Shown here one piece after another: positions 32,271 through 42,715 of a stretch of DNA of 48,198 nt. This stretch comes from Acidobacteriota bacterium. Lineage in GTDB: Bacteria > Acidobacteriota > Terriglobia > Bryobacterales > Bryobacteraceae. Each line of letters opens with the position of its first letter. The stretch's first letter is position 1. Location of the stretch: NCBI GenBank assembly GCA_025354525.1, contig JANXMS010000392.1, positions 1 through 48,198 of the forward strand. The letters run 5' to 3'. Under the pieces are notes generated by a model. The model searched no databases, had not been told where the DNA came from, and saw only the letters and a program-made list of their open reading frames with translations. The position numbers were made by a program, and so were the translations under genes.

Positions 32271-33881
32271 GGCCCCTTCCTTCATCCGATACATCGCTCC
32301 TGCTTCCAGCTTACCCATCACCTCCGTCTCCCCGTTCGGCCACCGCACCTCCACCCGCTCGGCCTCCTTCGCCGCCCCCAATCCGAACAGCAACAGGAAG
32401 TCATGCTGCGACCCGTAGCTCCCCCCGCTCCGCACCTCCTCCGTCTGCGTCTTGCCGCCCACCGTCACTTTCACGCGAGCCCCAATCGCGCTCCGATTCC
32501 CCCGCGTCCCTTCCAATCGAACACCCAAACTGCCTCCCCGCTTTCCGTCAACTTTGTACACCGAAGGTGCCGCGTTCATATTTGCCACCACCACCTCCGC
32601 CACCCCGTCCCCGTCCAAGTCCCCCACCGCCAACCCGCGAGAAGCCATCGCTGCCCCGGTTCGGATCATCGCAAACGCGCCCCCGCCGTTCCAATACAAA
32701 CTCTTGCTCTGCCGGAACGCCGCCTTCAACTCGGGGTAGATATGCCCGTTCGCCATCACCAGATCGGGCCGTCCGTCCATGTCAAAATCCATCACCCCGA
32801 CGCCCCAACCCACGGCTGTCGCATCGCGACCGAAGCCAGTCTCCTGCGTCGCGTCGACGAAAAACCAATCCCCCAAATTCCGATACAAACTCGGCGTCTC
32901 GTCAATGAAGTTGGTCTTCACCAAATCCATTCGCCCGTCTCCATCCACGTCCACCGCCGCCACCCCCATGCTGCCTAACTCCTCCCCGTCGGCCCCATAC
33001 GCCGCGCCAGCTTCCACCGCCACATCCGTCATCGTCCCGTCACGGTTGTTCCGCAACAGAATCCCCGGCGTCGAGTCGCAGGCGATGTAGACATCCATCC
33101 ACCCATCGCCGTCAAAATCCGCCGTCACCACCCCCAGGCCATAGTGCAACCCGCTGATGCCTTTCAGCGCCGTCGCGCTCACGTCTCGAAACTTCCCTGC
33201 CCCGTCGTTGTGCAACAAAATCGGCCGATCCGTCGGGAACCCCCGCGGCCCGCAGAACACCTCCAGCCCCAACCATGTGCAGTATTTCGTGGCCCCCGGC
33301 TTCGCGGCCGTCGTCAAATCGAACCCAACATAATTCGCTATGACAACGTCCAGCAACCCATCCCGGTCGTAGTCGACAAACGCGCAGCCCGTCGCAAAGC
33401 GCTTCCCGTCCTCGGGCATCCCCGCCGCCCCCGTTACATCGCGAAACTTGCCCTGTTCATTCCGATACAGCCGACTCGCCCCGTAGTAAGTCAGCAGCAC
33501 GTCCGTCCATCCATCGTTGTCAAAATCGCCCGCGCAAACGCCTTGGCCCCACGGCCGAGCCGCCAGCCCACTCCCCGGCGAAACGTCCACGAACCCCTTG
33601 CCCGTGTTCCGATACAGCACCGGGGCCACGCCGTCGGCGAATAACAGATCGGGCTTCCCGTCGTTATCGAAATCGATGATCGCGACGCCGTTGCCAGTCA
33701 TGCTCAAAATGTACTTCGAAGTCCCGTCCCCGTACCGGTGCTTGGCCGTCAACCCCAGCGCCACCTCGCGCAAAGAAAAAGCGGGCGCGGCCACGTTCGG
33801 CCCGCCCGCTGGTTTGACCGCTCGCGGACCACCACCCATCCCTTGGAAGAGCAGCAGTCCCGTGAGTAGCCACGCTGTCAT
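32241..33881 (-). CDS. CRTAC1-family FG-GAP/VCBS and ASPIC/UnbV protein
   Basis: A 546-residue exported protein: a signal (MTAWLLTGLLLFQGMGGG), about seven FG-GAP/VCBS propeller repeats with calcium-binding DxDxDG loops (VAIIDFDNDGKPDLLFADG, VCAGDFDNDGWTDVLLTYYG, FVDYDRDGLLDVVIANYVG, VTADFDGDGWMDVYIACD), and a C-terminal ASPIC/UnbV domain (VKVTVGGKTQTEEVRSGGSY, VEVRWPNGETEVM). These are secreted or surface proteins of unknown ligand, often near Oar receptors and TPR proteins. It starts 7 nt after the Oar gene. Its last 30 bp or so are part of a tandem duplication. Confidence 0.9.
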   Translation of the reverse strand: MTAWLLTGLLLFQGMGGGPRAVKPAGGPNVAAPAFSLREVALGLTAKHRYGDGTSKYILSMTGNGVAIIDFDNDGKPDLLFADGVAPVLYRNTGKGFVDVSPGSGLAARPWGQGVCAGDFDNDGWTDVLLTYYGASRLYRNEQGKFRDVTGAAGMPEDGKRFATGCAFVDYDRDGLLDVVIANYVGFDLTTAAKPGATKYCTWLGLEVFCGPRGFPTDRPILLHNDGAGKFRDVSATALKGISGLHYGLGVVTADFDGDGWMDVYIACDSTPGILLRNNRDGTMTDVAVEAGAAYGADGEELGSMGVAAVDVDGDGRMDLVKTNFIDETPSLYRNLGDWFFVDATQETGFGRDATAVGWGVGVMDFDMDGRPDLVMANGHIYPELKAAFRQSKSLYWNGGGAFAMIRTGAAMASRGLAVGDLDGDGVAEVVVANMNAAPSVYKVDGKRGGSLGVRLEGTRGNRSAIGARVKVTVGGKTQTEEVRSGGSYGSQHDFLLLFGLGAAKEAERVEVRWPNGETEVMGKLEAGAMYRMKEGAGVVGRVPWR

Positions 33882-33888
33882 CGTTTGT

Positions 33889-36800
33889 TTAGAACGTGAA
33901 CTTCAACGCCATCTGCACTAAACGCGCGTTTACCGACGTCGACGTGATCTGTCCGTAGTTCGCGTTATCCAGGTTGTTACCCGGATTCCCGAAATTCGCT
34001 TGGTTCAGCAAGTTGAACATCTCCGTCCGGAACTGCATATTAAAGCGCTCGGCAAACTTAAAGTCCTTGAACACTGAGAAGTCCACGGTGGTTTGCCCAG
34101 GTCCGCGCAACATACCGCGGCCCGAATTGCCGTACGTCCCCCGAGGCGCCCGGAAGAATGCGCCCGGGTTGATGTAGTTCCGCAGGTTGCTCTTCAAATC
34201 ACCCGGCGTGAGAAGGTCCACTCCGGCATTCACATTCGCAAAAAACGGGGCCGCCGGATCCGTTGCAATCCCGCCCAAACCCTGGCCGCTGTCCCGGTTG
34301 AACACCGTGATCGGAGTTCCGGTCTGCGCCACGAAGAAGGCGTTTAGACTCCAGTTGTTGAGCAGGAACTTCCCCGCCCCGCCCGTGAAACGGCTCGGTA
34401 GATCCTGATTCAATACAATCGTCAATCGGTGCGTCCGGTCAAAGTTGGCCGGCCCCTTCGCCCGGCTAAAATCGTTCCACGGCGTCGCGAACATGCTTGT
34501 GAAGAACCGTGCATTGTCGTCGCCGTTGCCCAGCGTCTTGCCCCAGGTGTAAGCCCCCTGCATCGTCGTCAGCTTGCTCCGTTTCTTCACCGTCGTCTGG
34601 AACGAGTGGTAGGTCGAGGAGCCGTTCTGCGCTGTTATGAGCAGCGTGCCGAAGCCGGGATACCGGCGGACTTGCGAGCCATCGGCCTGCGGAATGATCG
34701 GGTTGAAATTCCGCCGAGCCATCAAGTTGGTTCCCTTGGTGCCGACGTAAGCAGATTCGATCAGCACGTTGCCCCGCAGTTGCCGTTGCATACTGAAGTT
34801 GTACTGCCACGCGTTGTCGTACTTCGTGTTCTTTTCGGTTCCCCAAACCTGCTGCTGGTCGGTGGTCCGAGTCGGAAACGGAATCCGCTTCGGGTCATAG
34901 CCCGGATCCAAGTACGTCCAGTTGTCTGCGGTGTTCAGCCGACAGGGGGTGCCCGGTGCCGAACAATCCGCTTCCACCTGGGAGGTAGTCGGCGGATTGT
35001 TAAACGCCTGCTGAGCAATCTGGCCCGTCCGGGTGTCGTAGTAAAGTCCGGCACCCGCCCGAATCACCCACGAATCGGCAATTCGGTAAGCGATTCCGAG
35101 CCGAGGAGCAATGTTGTTAGCGTCGTTGTATACGCCGGCCTTTGGCACCCCGTTCACGCCGCCCTGCACGATCCCCGATCCTTCCAATGTACCGACGCCC
35201 GTGTAGCGATCCGGCCACCAGTTCACCATCCCAAGGTTGTAGGCGGCCGGCTGGAAGTGATACTCGTACCGAACCCCGTAGTTCACCGTCAGCCGCTCAT
35301 TTACCTTCCAGTCATCGTTGAAGAAGGCACCCAATAGGTTGTCCCGCATCTTCAGTTCCCCACCGGTTCCCGGCGCACTGAACTGCTTCAGCCGCGCATG
35401 GCTCAGCAAGAAGTCGGCATATTCGTCGCCGCTCGCCTGGCCGTTGTACTGCCATAGGCCTCGGCTGACCAGCGCATTCTTCGGGTTATAGTCGGAAACT
35501 TGGCTCTCGGCACCGTACCTGATGTTGTGTTTCCCGCGGATCCACGTCATCGTCGCGCCCATCGTATAGCGTTTAATGAAGTCCGACCAGTTCGCCTGAT
35601 TGCCGAACTGCACGTAGTTCAGAATGTTGATGCGCGGCATCCCGTCCAGGTTCGTTACCGAGGTAGGCTTCAGCCCCACGGTGGTCGGAGCATCCGAATT
35701 CTGCATCTGCAAAAATTGCGAAGAGTCGTCAAACCCGAACCGGCCTTCCAGCACCTGGGTCGGGCTGAACAAATGAGTGTAGGTCACATTGCCCGAATCC
35801 TTCTGGCGGTTGGCGATATTGCCGAAACCCGGTAGCCCTTGGCCAAACGGAGTCAAATCGCCTTGTTTGCTCTTAAACCAACGGCCGGAAATCGTATCAT
35901 TTTGGCCGAAACGATGATCAAACTTCACCGTCCACATATCGATATCGGTCGCAATCGATTGCGCCGCGAAGAAGTTGTTGGCACCCAAAGAGAAGTTCGG
36001 CGTCGGGATGAACTTGTCTTGAATCGCCTTTGAAATCGGGTTGATCCGCGAGGCGGGAATCATCGCTCCGGGGAAGGGCTGACCGGTTACCGGATCGTTG
36101 ATCACGCGGCGCTGGGAGAAATCGCCGTTCCGCATGGCCAAGGTTGGGACAATGCGCTGAATCGCCGCGTTCGACGAGTTCGCGTTCCGTTGCCGCGAAC
36201 TTTCAAATCCGACAAAGAAAAACGTCCTGTCTTTGCCGTTGTAGACTTTCGGGATTAGGATCGGGCCTCCGATATTGCCTCCGTACTGGTTCTGATTGTT
36301 TTGGCCGCGCACCGGGTTGAAAAACGGGCGCGCGTTCAACCTTGTGTTCCGCAGGAACTCGTAGGCCGAACCGTGGAACTGGTTCGTTCCGCTGCGGGTG
36401 GTTACGTTGATAGCGGAGCCGAGATTCCGACCGTACTCGGCGCTGAACAGGCTCGTCATCACTTTGAACTCGCTCAAAAACTCAATCGACGGCGTCCCAT
36501 CGCCATCCGGAGCGTTGTTCAGCGGATTCGTTGTCGGCACGCCGTCGACAAGCAGATTATTGCTGCCCCGCCGCGCTCCGTTCACGCTCACACTCGCGCT
36601 ACCGGTCCCAGGGTTGTCAGCGTTATAAACGTCGCCGACCACGCCGGCCGACGTCCCCAAAATCTGCGTAAAGTTCCGCGTCGCCAGCGGAATCGATTGA
36701 ATCGTCCGCTGCTCGACAACCTGCCCGATCGTAACTTTCTCACTTTGGAGCAACGGCGTCTCCGCCGTCACGGTCACCGTATCCGTCAACTGGCCGACGC

Positions 36801-37119
36801 TCAGTGAAAAATCGATACGCGCCCGTTCGCTCGTGTTCACGATCACCCCCGTCTGCTGCACCCGTTGAAAGCCCTTGCTCTCCACCACCAACCGATAGGT
36901 CCCCGCTCTGAGCAGGGGGAACTGGTAGCTGCCCGATTCGTCCGAAACGGTCCGAAACTCGCCGCCGGTTGCCAAGTTACTCGCCGAAATCGCGGCCCCA
37001 ATAATTACCGCACCTGTGGGGTCTTTCACCACCCCGGTAATGCTGCCTGTCGTTTCCTGGGCGGCCAAGACGGCCAAGCTCAGAAGGGTCCCTATCGCAA
37101 AGCGCTCATAGCGAGTCAT
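33889..37119 (-). CDS. Oar-like TonB-dependent outer-membrane receptor
   Basis: A 1,076-residue receptor of the same type as the one at 24403-27798. It has a signal peptide (MTRYERFAIGTLLSLAVLAAQ), a regulatory-like domain (ITGVVKDPTGAVIIGAAISA, AGTYRLVVESKGFQRVQ), a TonB plug (about 120-250, with ASVSVNGARRGSNNLLVDGV), and a barrel ending LVQMALKFTF. The start has an extended -10 candidate (TGATATAGT) about 7 nt upstream. It lies 22 nt downstream of the phosphoesterase gene and just before CRTAC1, so it forms a probable operon. The ligand is unknown. Confidence 0.87.
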   Translation of the reverse strand: MTRYERFAIGTLLSLAVLAAQETTGSITGVVKDPTGAVIIGAAISASNLATGGEFRTVSDESGSYQFPLLRAGTYRLVVESKGFQRVQQTGVIVNTSERARIDFSLSVGQLTDTVTVTAETPLLQSEKVTIGQVVEQRTIQSIPLATRNFTQILGTSAGVVGDVYNADNPGTGSASVSVNGARRGSNNLLVDGVPTTNPLNNAPDGDGTPSIEFLSEFKVMTSLFSAEYGRNLGSAINVTTRSGTNQFHGSAYEFLRNTRLNARPFFNPVRGQNNQNQYGGNIGGPILIPKVYNGKDRTFFFVGFESSRQRNANSSNAAIQRIVPTLAMRNGDFSQRRVINDPVTGQPFPGAMIPASRINPISKAIQDKFIPTPNFSLGANNFFAAQSIATDIDMWTVKFDHRFGQNDTISGRWFKSKQGDLTPFGQGLPGFGNIANRQKDSGNVTYTHLFSPTQVLEGRFGFDDSSQFLQMQNSDAPTTVGLKPTSVTNLDGMPRINILNYVQFGNQANWSDFIKRYTMGATMTWIRGKHNIRYGAESQVSDYNPKNALVSRGLWQYNGQASGDEYADFLLSHARLKQFSAPGTGGELKMRDNLLGAFFNDDWKVNERLTVNYGVRYEYHFQPAAYNLGMVNWWPDRYTGVGTLEGSGIVQGGVNGVPKAGVYNDANNIAPRLGIAYRIADSWVIRAGAGLYYDTRTGQIAQQAFNNPPTTSQVEADCSAPGTPCRLNTADNWTYLDPGYDPKRIPFPTRTTDQQQVWGTEKNTKYDNAWQYNFSMQRQLRGNVLIESAYVGTKGTNLMARRNFNPIIPQADGSQVRRYPGFGTLLITAQNGSSTYHSFQTTVKKRSKLTTMQGAYTWGKTLGNGDDNARFFTSMFATPWNDFSRAKGPANFDRTHRLTIVLNQDLPSRFTGGAGKFLLNNWSLNAFFVAQTGTPITVFNRDSGQGLGGIATDPAAPFFANVNAGVDLLTPGDLKSNLRNYINPGAFFRAPRGTYGNSGRGMLRGPGQTTVDFSVFKDFKFAERFNMQFRTEMFNLLNQANFGNPGNNLDNANYGQITSTSVNARLVQMALKFTF

Positions 37120-37126
37120 GGGCGAA

Positions 37127-37135
37127 ACTATATCA
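37127..37135 (-). promoter_or_regulatory. Extended -10 candidate before Oar receptor
   Basis: The minus strand reads TGATATAGT about 7-8 nt before ATG 37119. It would give a leaderless or nearly leaderless transcript, an internal promoter inside the operon. No good -35 is visible at 17 nt. Confidence 0.35.
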
Positions 37136-37141
37136 TGTTCC

Positions 37142-39604
37142 TTATTTCAACGAGGTGACACCGGGATAGGGAACCGAAAAACCCTTCGCGTCGCCCCACA
37201 GAATCCGGTTGAGCGTTCCAGTCGGAATATCGTCGACGTCGTTCCAGTTCATCTTCGCCGACTCCTCCGCCGCCCATCGCTCCCGGCCCCGCAACGCCTT
37301 AAGCGGTGGGTTCAATTCGTCTAACTGTAACTTCGCCGGAATGTGGGTGTACGGGGTCAGATCGGCGTCTTTGACGAACACGCTGTTCATCGCCCGCGCC
37401 GCCGCCAGGAACCGCGTCCGCGGTTCAATTCCAAAAACATCCTGAATCGTCCGAATCATGCTCGTCTGCGTGTAGAAATTCGAATCAAGCCCCTTCCGTT
37501 TCACGTTCGGCCCAATCGCCAACGCCACCGTCCGGTTCCCCGCCACATGATCCACCCCGTCTTGGGCATCGTCCTCCACCACCAACACGAGCGACTTCGC
37601 CCACATCTTGCTTTTACTGATCCCTTCCACCATCCGACCCAACGCCAGATCGTTATCCGCCACCATTGCCCGCGGTGTCGGCGCGCCCGGAGTCCGGCCC
37701 ATCGTGTGATCACTCGTCATCGTTACGATCGTTAGCTGCGGCGTCGTCCCGTCTCGCTCCCATTTCCCCAATCGCTCTAGAAACGCCTCTGTCCGAATCT
37801 GATCCGTAATTCGCATCGCGCTGCACGGAAACTTCTCATCGTAGATCGCCTTCATTGCCGGCACTCCGCACTTAGACGCGATCACGTCCCGCCACGTGCC
37901 CTTCTTGTAATGGTCCCAATACTCGCTCCACGACAGAAGTCCCGCTTCGTCGTCCACATCTTTCACCAAACCCGTTTTTGCGTCAAACTCCGCTGGCAAC
38001 GACAAAGGCCCCAGTAACTGCACTTTTAATTGCCGTCGCGCATTCTGCCAAAAAAATCCTTGCGGCGAAATCGCCAGTCCATCAGCCATGTTCCAGGCAT
38101 AGCCTCGCGGCGCGGCTCCCAGCGCCCGCTCGACGTGGTCGCTGACGAAGCCCATCATCAGCCACTGATGGCCCTCAAAACTGATCGCTCCGCTCGCGTA
38201 AAAATTGTCGAGCAGCACATACTGCTCCGCCAACGCATGATGGTTCGGCGTCACATCGCCGCCGTAGATGGCAAACTCCTTCTTGCCGTTCCCCTTCGCC
38301 ACATCCCCAAACACTTGGTCGTAGGTTCGGTTCTCTTTGATCAACAGGAACACATGTTCAATGCCAAGCTTCGCCAGCTCTTTCACTCCGCCGTGCGGCG
38401 TAAACTTCGGTGCCCCGGCCAGCTTCACTTCCCGCATCCCGGCCACCAACTGCGCCCGGCTTGGCGCTGGAATCTGAAGTAAACTCCCTTCATACGACCT
38501 CGTGTTAAACGTCCCCGGTGCCTGCTCCGTGTTGCCGGTGCCCTTAATATTGACGACCCGCAGATCGCCCTTCCCGTCCAACGCCAGCGCCGAAGGGAAC
38601 CAGCCAGTCGGTACCGCGCCGATCATCTTGCCGCCTTCGATGACGGCGACGGCGTTCTCCCCGGCGCAGGCGACATAGAGCCGCGACCCATCATTGCTAT
38701 ATAGCACCGCAATTGGCTGTGCGGCCGTTTTTACCGTCGTCGTCTTTTTCGATTTCGTATCGATCAGCGTCACCGTATCCGAGTGGCCATTCGCCACCGC
38801 CAACTCCTTCCCGTCCGGCCGCAGCGCCAAGCCGGACGGAGCCCGGTCGACTCCAATGTCCTGCCGTGCCCCGGTCTTCAAGTTCAGCGCCGTCAGGCTA
38901 CCCGGGAGCACGGAGCCGTTGGCGTCAACCGGCACGTCGACGCCGCCGCTGGGGGCGGTGGCCGTCCCCGGCGCTACGCTTGATCCGGCCCGGTTCGTGA
39001 TGTAGGCCATCTCACCGCGGATTACGACGCCAAAGGGGGCCAGCCCGGTGTTCCATCGGCGGGTCTCCTTCCGAGTCGCTACATCGAACTCGACAAGCAC
39101 GTTGTCCCGATGCATGGCGACATAGGCTTGCGACCCGTCCGCCGAGAAGGCGATCCCGGTCGGGATCGAATGCCCGGCCAACTCGATCCGGCCCGTGGCG
39201 CTGATTTTTCCATTCGAAGCCATTGTCAGAATCAGCAGACTGTCTGGCCCGGTCCGCGTCGTCTCCGACGCCCAAAGCTCCTTGCCATTCGGCGTGAAGG
39301 CGATGCCGGCGTAGGAGGTGGTCTTCGACGGGCCCCGGTCGATGATGCTGCCGCTGGCCGCGTCGAGCACGAGCACTTCCCGACTGCTGAGCACCGCCAG
39401 CCAGCGCTTGGCCGGGTCGAAGGCGATGTCGACGGGACGCCCCTTGAAGAACGTCTGCGTCCCCCAGGGCTTCACCAGTTGGTGATTGGCGAGCAAAAAA
39501 CTGTTGTCCGGCTGCTTCCCGAGCAGCGCCGTCGAGACCAAGGGAGCCGTCGTCGCCGCTAACGCGACAGCAGCGGAGAGGAGCAGAACGGTACGAAGAG
39601 TCAT
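37142..39604 (-). CDS. YncE-type propeller fused to phosphoesterase (alkaline phosphatase fold)
   Basis: An 820-residue exported protein. The signal is RTVLLLSAAVALAATTAPL. Residues about 50-370 form a seven-bladed YncE/YVTN propeller (repeats such as GIAFSADGSQAYVAMHRDNV, GLALRPDGKELAVANGHSDT, VLYSNDGSRLYVACAGENAV). From about 400 a phosphoesterase domain follows (HVFLLIKENRTYDQVFGD, YVLLDNFYASGAISFEGHQW, TIVTMTSDHTMGRTPG, VLVVEDDAQDGVDHV) with metal ligands as in phospholipase C/acid phosphatase relatives. It probably hydrolyses phosphoesters outside the cytoplasm. It heads the minus-strand cluster with Oar, CRTAC1 and TPR genes. Confidence 0.9.
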   Translation of the reverse strand: MTLRTVLLLSAAVALAATTAPLVSTALLGKQPDNSFLLANHQLVKPWGTQTFFKGRPVDIAFDPAKRWLAVLSSREVLVLDAASGSIIDRGPSKTTSYAGIAFTPNGKELWASETTRTGPDSLLILTMASNGKISATGRIELAGHSIPTGIAFSADGSQAYVAMHRDNVLVEFDVATRKETRRWNTGLAPFGVVIRGEMAYITNRAGSSVAPGTATAPSGGVDVPVDANGSVLPGSLTALNLKTGARQDIGVDRAPSGLALRPDGKELAVANGHSDTVTLIDTKSKKTTTVKTAAQPIAVLYSNDGSRLYVACAGENAVAVIEGGKMIGAVPTGWFPSALALDGKGDLRVVNIKGTGNTEQAPGTFNTRSYEGSLLQIPAPSRAQLVAGMREVKLAGAPKFTPHGGVKELAKLGIEHVFLLIKENRTYDQVFGDVAKGNGKKEFAIYGGDVTPNHHALAEQYVLLDNFYASGAISFEGHQWLMMGFVSDHVERALGAAPRGYAWNMADGLAISPQGFFWQNARRQLKVQLLGPLSLPAEFDAKTGLVKDVDDEAGLLSWSEYWDHYKKGTWRDVIASKCGVPAMKAIYDEKFPCSAMRITDQIRTEAFLERLGKWERDGTTPQLTIVTMTSDHTMGRTPGAPTPRAMVADNDLALGRMVEGISKSKMWAKSLVLVVEDDAQDGVDHVAGNRTVALAIGPNVKRKGLDSNFYTQTSMIRTIQDVFGIEPRTRFLAAARAMNSVFVKDADLTPYTHIPAKLQLDELNPPLKALRGRERWAAEESAKMNWNDVDDIPTGTLNRILWGDAKGFSVPYPGVTSLK

Positions 39605-40808
39605 CGTCGCCAGCCTAGCAGATGAATGCTACAGCACCATGGCAAGCGGCGGGGCGGAGCTACAATTCGATCGCAGGAAAAATCATCACGTCAGTCCGGC
39701 TTTCCTTCCGAATCATACACAACCCGTGCAGTCGGCTGAGGCCAGCTCCGGGCGTCGGGCCAGCGACAGGTGCGTCCTCTCGTTTCGAGGGTTCGTTGAG
39801 CGGCAACAAGATTGTCGTCCCCGAAAGACGAGTGTTTTCCAATGCCCCACTTCTGCTCTTCGCGAAACAGTCAGCCATTGGAGCCGCCCGTTTTGCTGCA
39901 CTGTCATAGGATCACCCGGGCCGGACTTGAACGTCTCAGCGATACGATTAACCGAGATATGTATCGTATGTCCTGATCGTACTTGATTAGCGGGTTTCGG
40001 GATCATTCGCCCCCAGATCTTTGCCAGTTTCCTAGCGTTTTGGGAGTTTGTGTCGCAAAGTGCCCCTCGAAATCACGCCACAGGCTCGCGCGATGCTACA
40101 GAAACCATGGAATCTATTGGGTCGGAGGCGGCTAATCAATTACTCTTGATCCCTCCTTTTCTAGGTTGAGAAACGACGAGTCCATCCCCCGAGAGATAAA
40201 GTTATCCGCCTCGCAACTCGACGGAAAGTTCCGGGACCGGTCCGCTGGTATTGAATATGAGCCGATTCGGTTCTTCGCTGTTTGACGTGGGTAGAAGCGC
40301 CCGTTCAAGTGCGCCGGCGAGGGGCGACCAAGCGTACTTGCTTCGCGAGGTCGACCGTGGAAAGCGAGGAAACCAAAGGCTGGTTTTCACTCTTCTCCCA
40401 CCGCCGGGACGGCGATTCTCTCGCTTCCCCGCTCAAACCCAAACAAGAGCACCGCAAGCTTCGAGATCGTCTGATCGATTCGCAACACCATCTAACCCGG
40501 CACCTCCAAAAGACGAATGCCGTCGCTTCGCTTTCTCGTCCTTACCCACACCTGTTCTGATTTACCGTGCAGGAACCGCAGCAGTTGATCGTATCCAGTT
40601 TTGTAATTCTCTCCCCGCAAATCCTAGAGAGATACCCGCCTTAATGGAGGAGTTCTGGAAACCCGAACTACCGGCCCTGTCCCAGCTCAGGGCCCCGTCA
40701 GCCGAGGCTCTATCCTCCTTCCTCTCTCCCGACATTGCTCCGGATCTCTTCAGACGTCGCGGATTTGCCCTCTGTTAAGTCACGACTTGCTATAGGGCTT
40801 CGTGCCGG
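39605..40808. other. Gene-poor 1.2-kb region
   Basis: No convincing gene is visible. Overlapping open frames on plus (for example 40251-40778 and 40282-40560) share no recognisable domain, lack good starts and have atypical composition. The region is less GC-rich than its flanks and sits near the switch of strand skew. It ends at an NtrC-type gene fragment. It may hold decayed or horizontally acquired DNA. No tRNA, inverted-repeat IS end or DnaA-box cluster was found by eye; a single near-match, TTATCCGCC at about 40202, is not enough. Confidence 0.5.
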
Positions 40809-41255
<447 letters not shown>

Positions 41256-41386
41256 AGGGTGGTCGCGAGTTCCGTAACCCGCGCCTGAGGTTCAGCAAAA
41301 GACTTTCGGCATCGTGGGCTCAGCTGAGAGTATAGGTCAGTTCCGGTGCTCGCTCGGACATCGCAATTACCTGTTACCCTATCGAG

Positions 41387-42292
41387 ATGCACCTGATCGA
41401 AGCCATCGGCAATACGCCGCTCTTCCGGCTCGACCGTCTGACCTCTCATCTGCCCGGCATTGAACTTTACGGTAAGGCCGAATTCTCGAACCCCGGGGGA
41501 AGCGTTAAAGATCGTCCGGCCCTGAGCATGATTCTGGACGGCGAGCGTCGTGGACTGCTGACGCCGGATAAAGTGATTCTCGATTCGACCTCAGGAAACA
41601 CCGGCATCGCCTATGCCATGATTGCCGCCGCGCGCGGTTATAAGGTTAAGCTCTGCCTGCCGATGAACGCTTCGCCCGAGCGTAAGTCGATCCTGAAAGC
41701 CTACGGCGCTGAACTGGTTCTGACCGATGCGGACACGGGTTCCGACGGGGCCATCCGCGAGTGCAAGAAGATCTACGCGGCCGACCCCGATCGCTACTTC
41801 TACCCGGACCAATACAACAACCCGGCCAATTGGAAGGCCCACTACCTGACGACCGCGCCGGAAATTCTGGCGCAGACCGAAAATCGGATCACCCACTTCG
41901 TCGCCGCGATGGGCACGAGCGGCACGTTCGTCGGTACGACCCGTCGCCTGAAGGAGGTTAACCCGGACATTACTTGTATCTCCTGCCAGCCCTCGACCGG
42001 CTTCCACGGCCTTGAAGGGCTGAAGCATATGCCGACCGCCATCGTCCCCGGGATTTACGATCCGGCCCTCGCCGATGAAAACCTGTGGTTGGAGACCGAG
42101 GACGCTTACCGCATGGTCCGGCGCTTGGCCCGTGAAGAGGGTATCCTGATCGGGATTTCCGCCGGTGCCAACGTCCACGCCGCCCTGCGGATTGCCGAAC
42201 GAATTAAGACCGGTGTCATCGTCACCATCCTTTGCGACGGTGCCGAAAAATATCTCTCTGAACCTTTCTGGAACGACCCCCAATACTCATGA
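41387..42292 (+). CDS. cysM: Cysteine synthase, CysM type (carrier-dependent)
   Basis: A 301-residue PLP enzyme of the O-acetylserine/O-phosphoserine sulfhydrylase family. PLP lysine is Lys41 in NPGGSVKDRPAL; the substrate loop is STSGNTG; the glycine loop is AAMGTSGTFVGT; a late GISAGANVHAAL follows. The downstream JAMM protease, CysO-like carrier and MoeZ-like activase match the mycobacterial CysM-CysO-Mec arrangement, in which sulfur comes from a protein thiocarboxylate rather than free sulfide and the acceptor is O-phosphoserine. This is the inferred role here. The stop overlaps the protease ATG. A TACCCT hexamer 6 nt before the ATG is a possible leaderless -10. Confidence 0.9.
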   Translation: MHLIEAIGNTPLFRLDRLTSHLPGIELYGKAEFSNPGGSVKDRPALSMILDGERRGLLTPDKVILDSTSGNTGIAYAMIAAARGYKVKLCLPMNASPERKSILKAYGAELVLTDADTGSDGAIRECKKIYAADPDRYFYPDQYNNPANWKAHYLTTAPEILAQTENRITHFVAAMGTSGTFVGTTRRLKEVNPDITCISCQPSTGFHGLEGLKHMPTAIVPGIYDPALADENLWLETEDAYRMVRRLAREEGILIGISAGANVHAALRIAERIKTGVIVTILCDGAEKYLSEPFWNDPQYS

Positions 42293-42705
42293 TCCGTGTA
42301 CAACCTGAACCCTGGGCCACCATGGTCGCCCACGCCCAATCGACTTACCCGAACGAATGCTGCGGCGTCATGCTGGGCTCGATCGACGACGACAACAAGA
42401 CAGTCGAAATCGCGATGAACCTCGAGAACGCCTACACCGGCCCGCAAAACGAGCACTACGAAGTTCGGCCCGAGGACCTGCTGATGGCTGATCGGGAAGC
42501 CCGGAAGCTTGGCATGGACGTAATCGGGATTTTTCATTCTCATCCGGACTGCGATGCTTATTTTTCGAAAACTGACCTTGAAAACTCTTGTCCTTGGTAC
42601 AGTTTTATCGTTCTCAGCATCAAAAAAGGGACGTTTGATCATGCGAATAGCTGGCTCCCGAATGAGGAGCGGACGCATGCAGCCCAAGAGCCTTTAGAAT
42701 ATTAA
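42289..42705 (+). CDS. JAMM/MPN+ metalloprotease (Mec-like)
   Basis: A 138-residue zinc-dependent peptidase of the JAB1/MPN/Mov34 (M67) family. The motif is complete: Glu23, then His83, His85 and Asp96 (HSHPDCDAYFSKTD). In mycobacteria Mec+ releases cysteine from the CysO-cysteine adduct; in the quinolobactin system QbsD trims the tail of carrier QbsE. Either role fits, since the next gene encodes a carrier with two residues after Gly-Gly. It overlaps cysM by 4 bp (ATGA). Confidence 0.9.
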   Translation: MIRVQPEPWATMVAHAQSTYPNECCGVMLGSIDDDNKTVEIAMNLENAYTGPQNEHYEVRPEDLLMADREARKLGMDVIGIFHSHPDCDAYFSKTDLENSCPWYSFIVLSIKKGTFDHANSWLPNEERTHAAQEPLEY

Positions 42706-42715
42706 GAAAGAAGCA

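Noticed and set aside
40195-40215. DnaA box at a candidate origin
   Set aside because: TTATCCGCC differs from TTATNCACA at key positions and is single; an origin should show a cluster.
40251-40778. Plus-strand open frame of 175 codons in the gene-poor region
   Set aside because: It has no ribosome binding site and no recognisable domain, and overlaps another open frame of similar quality, so coding is not supported.
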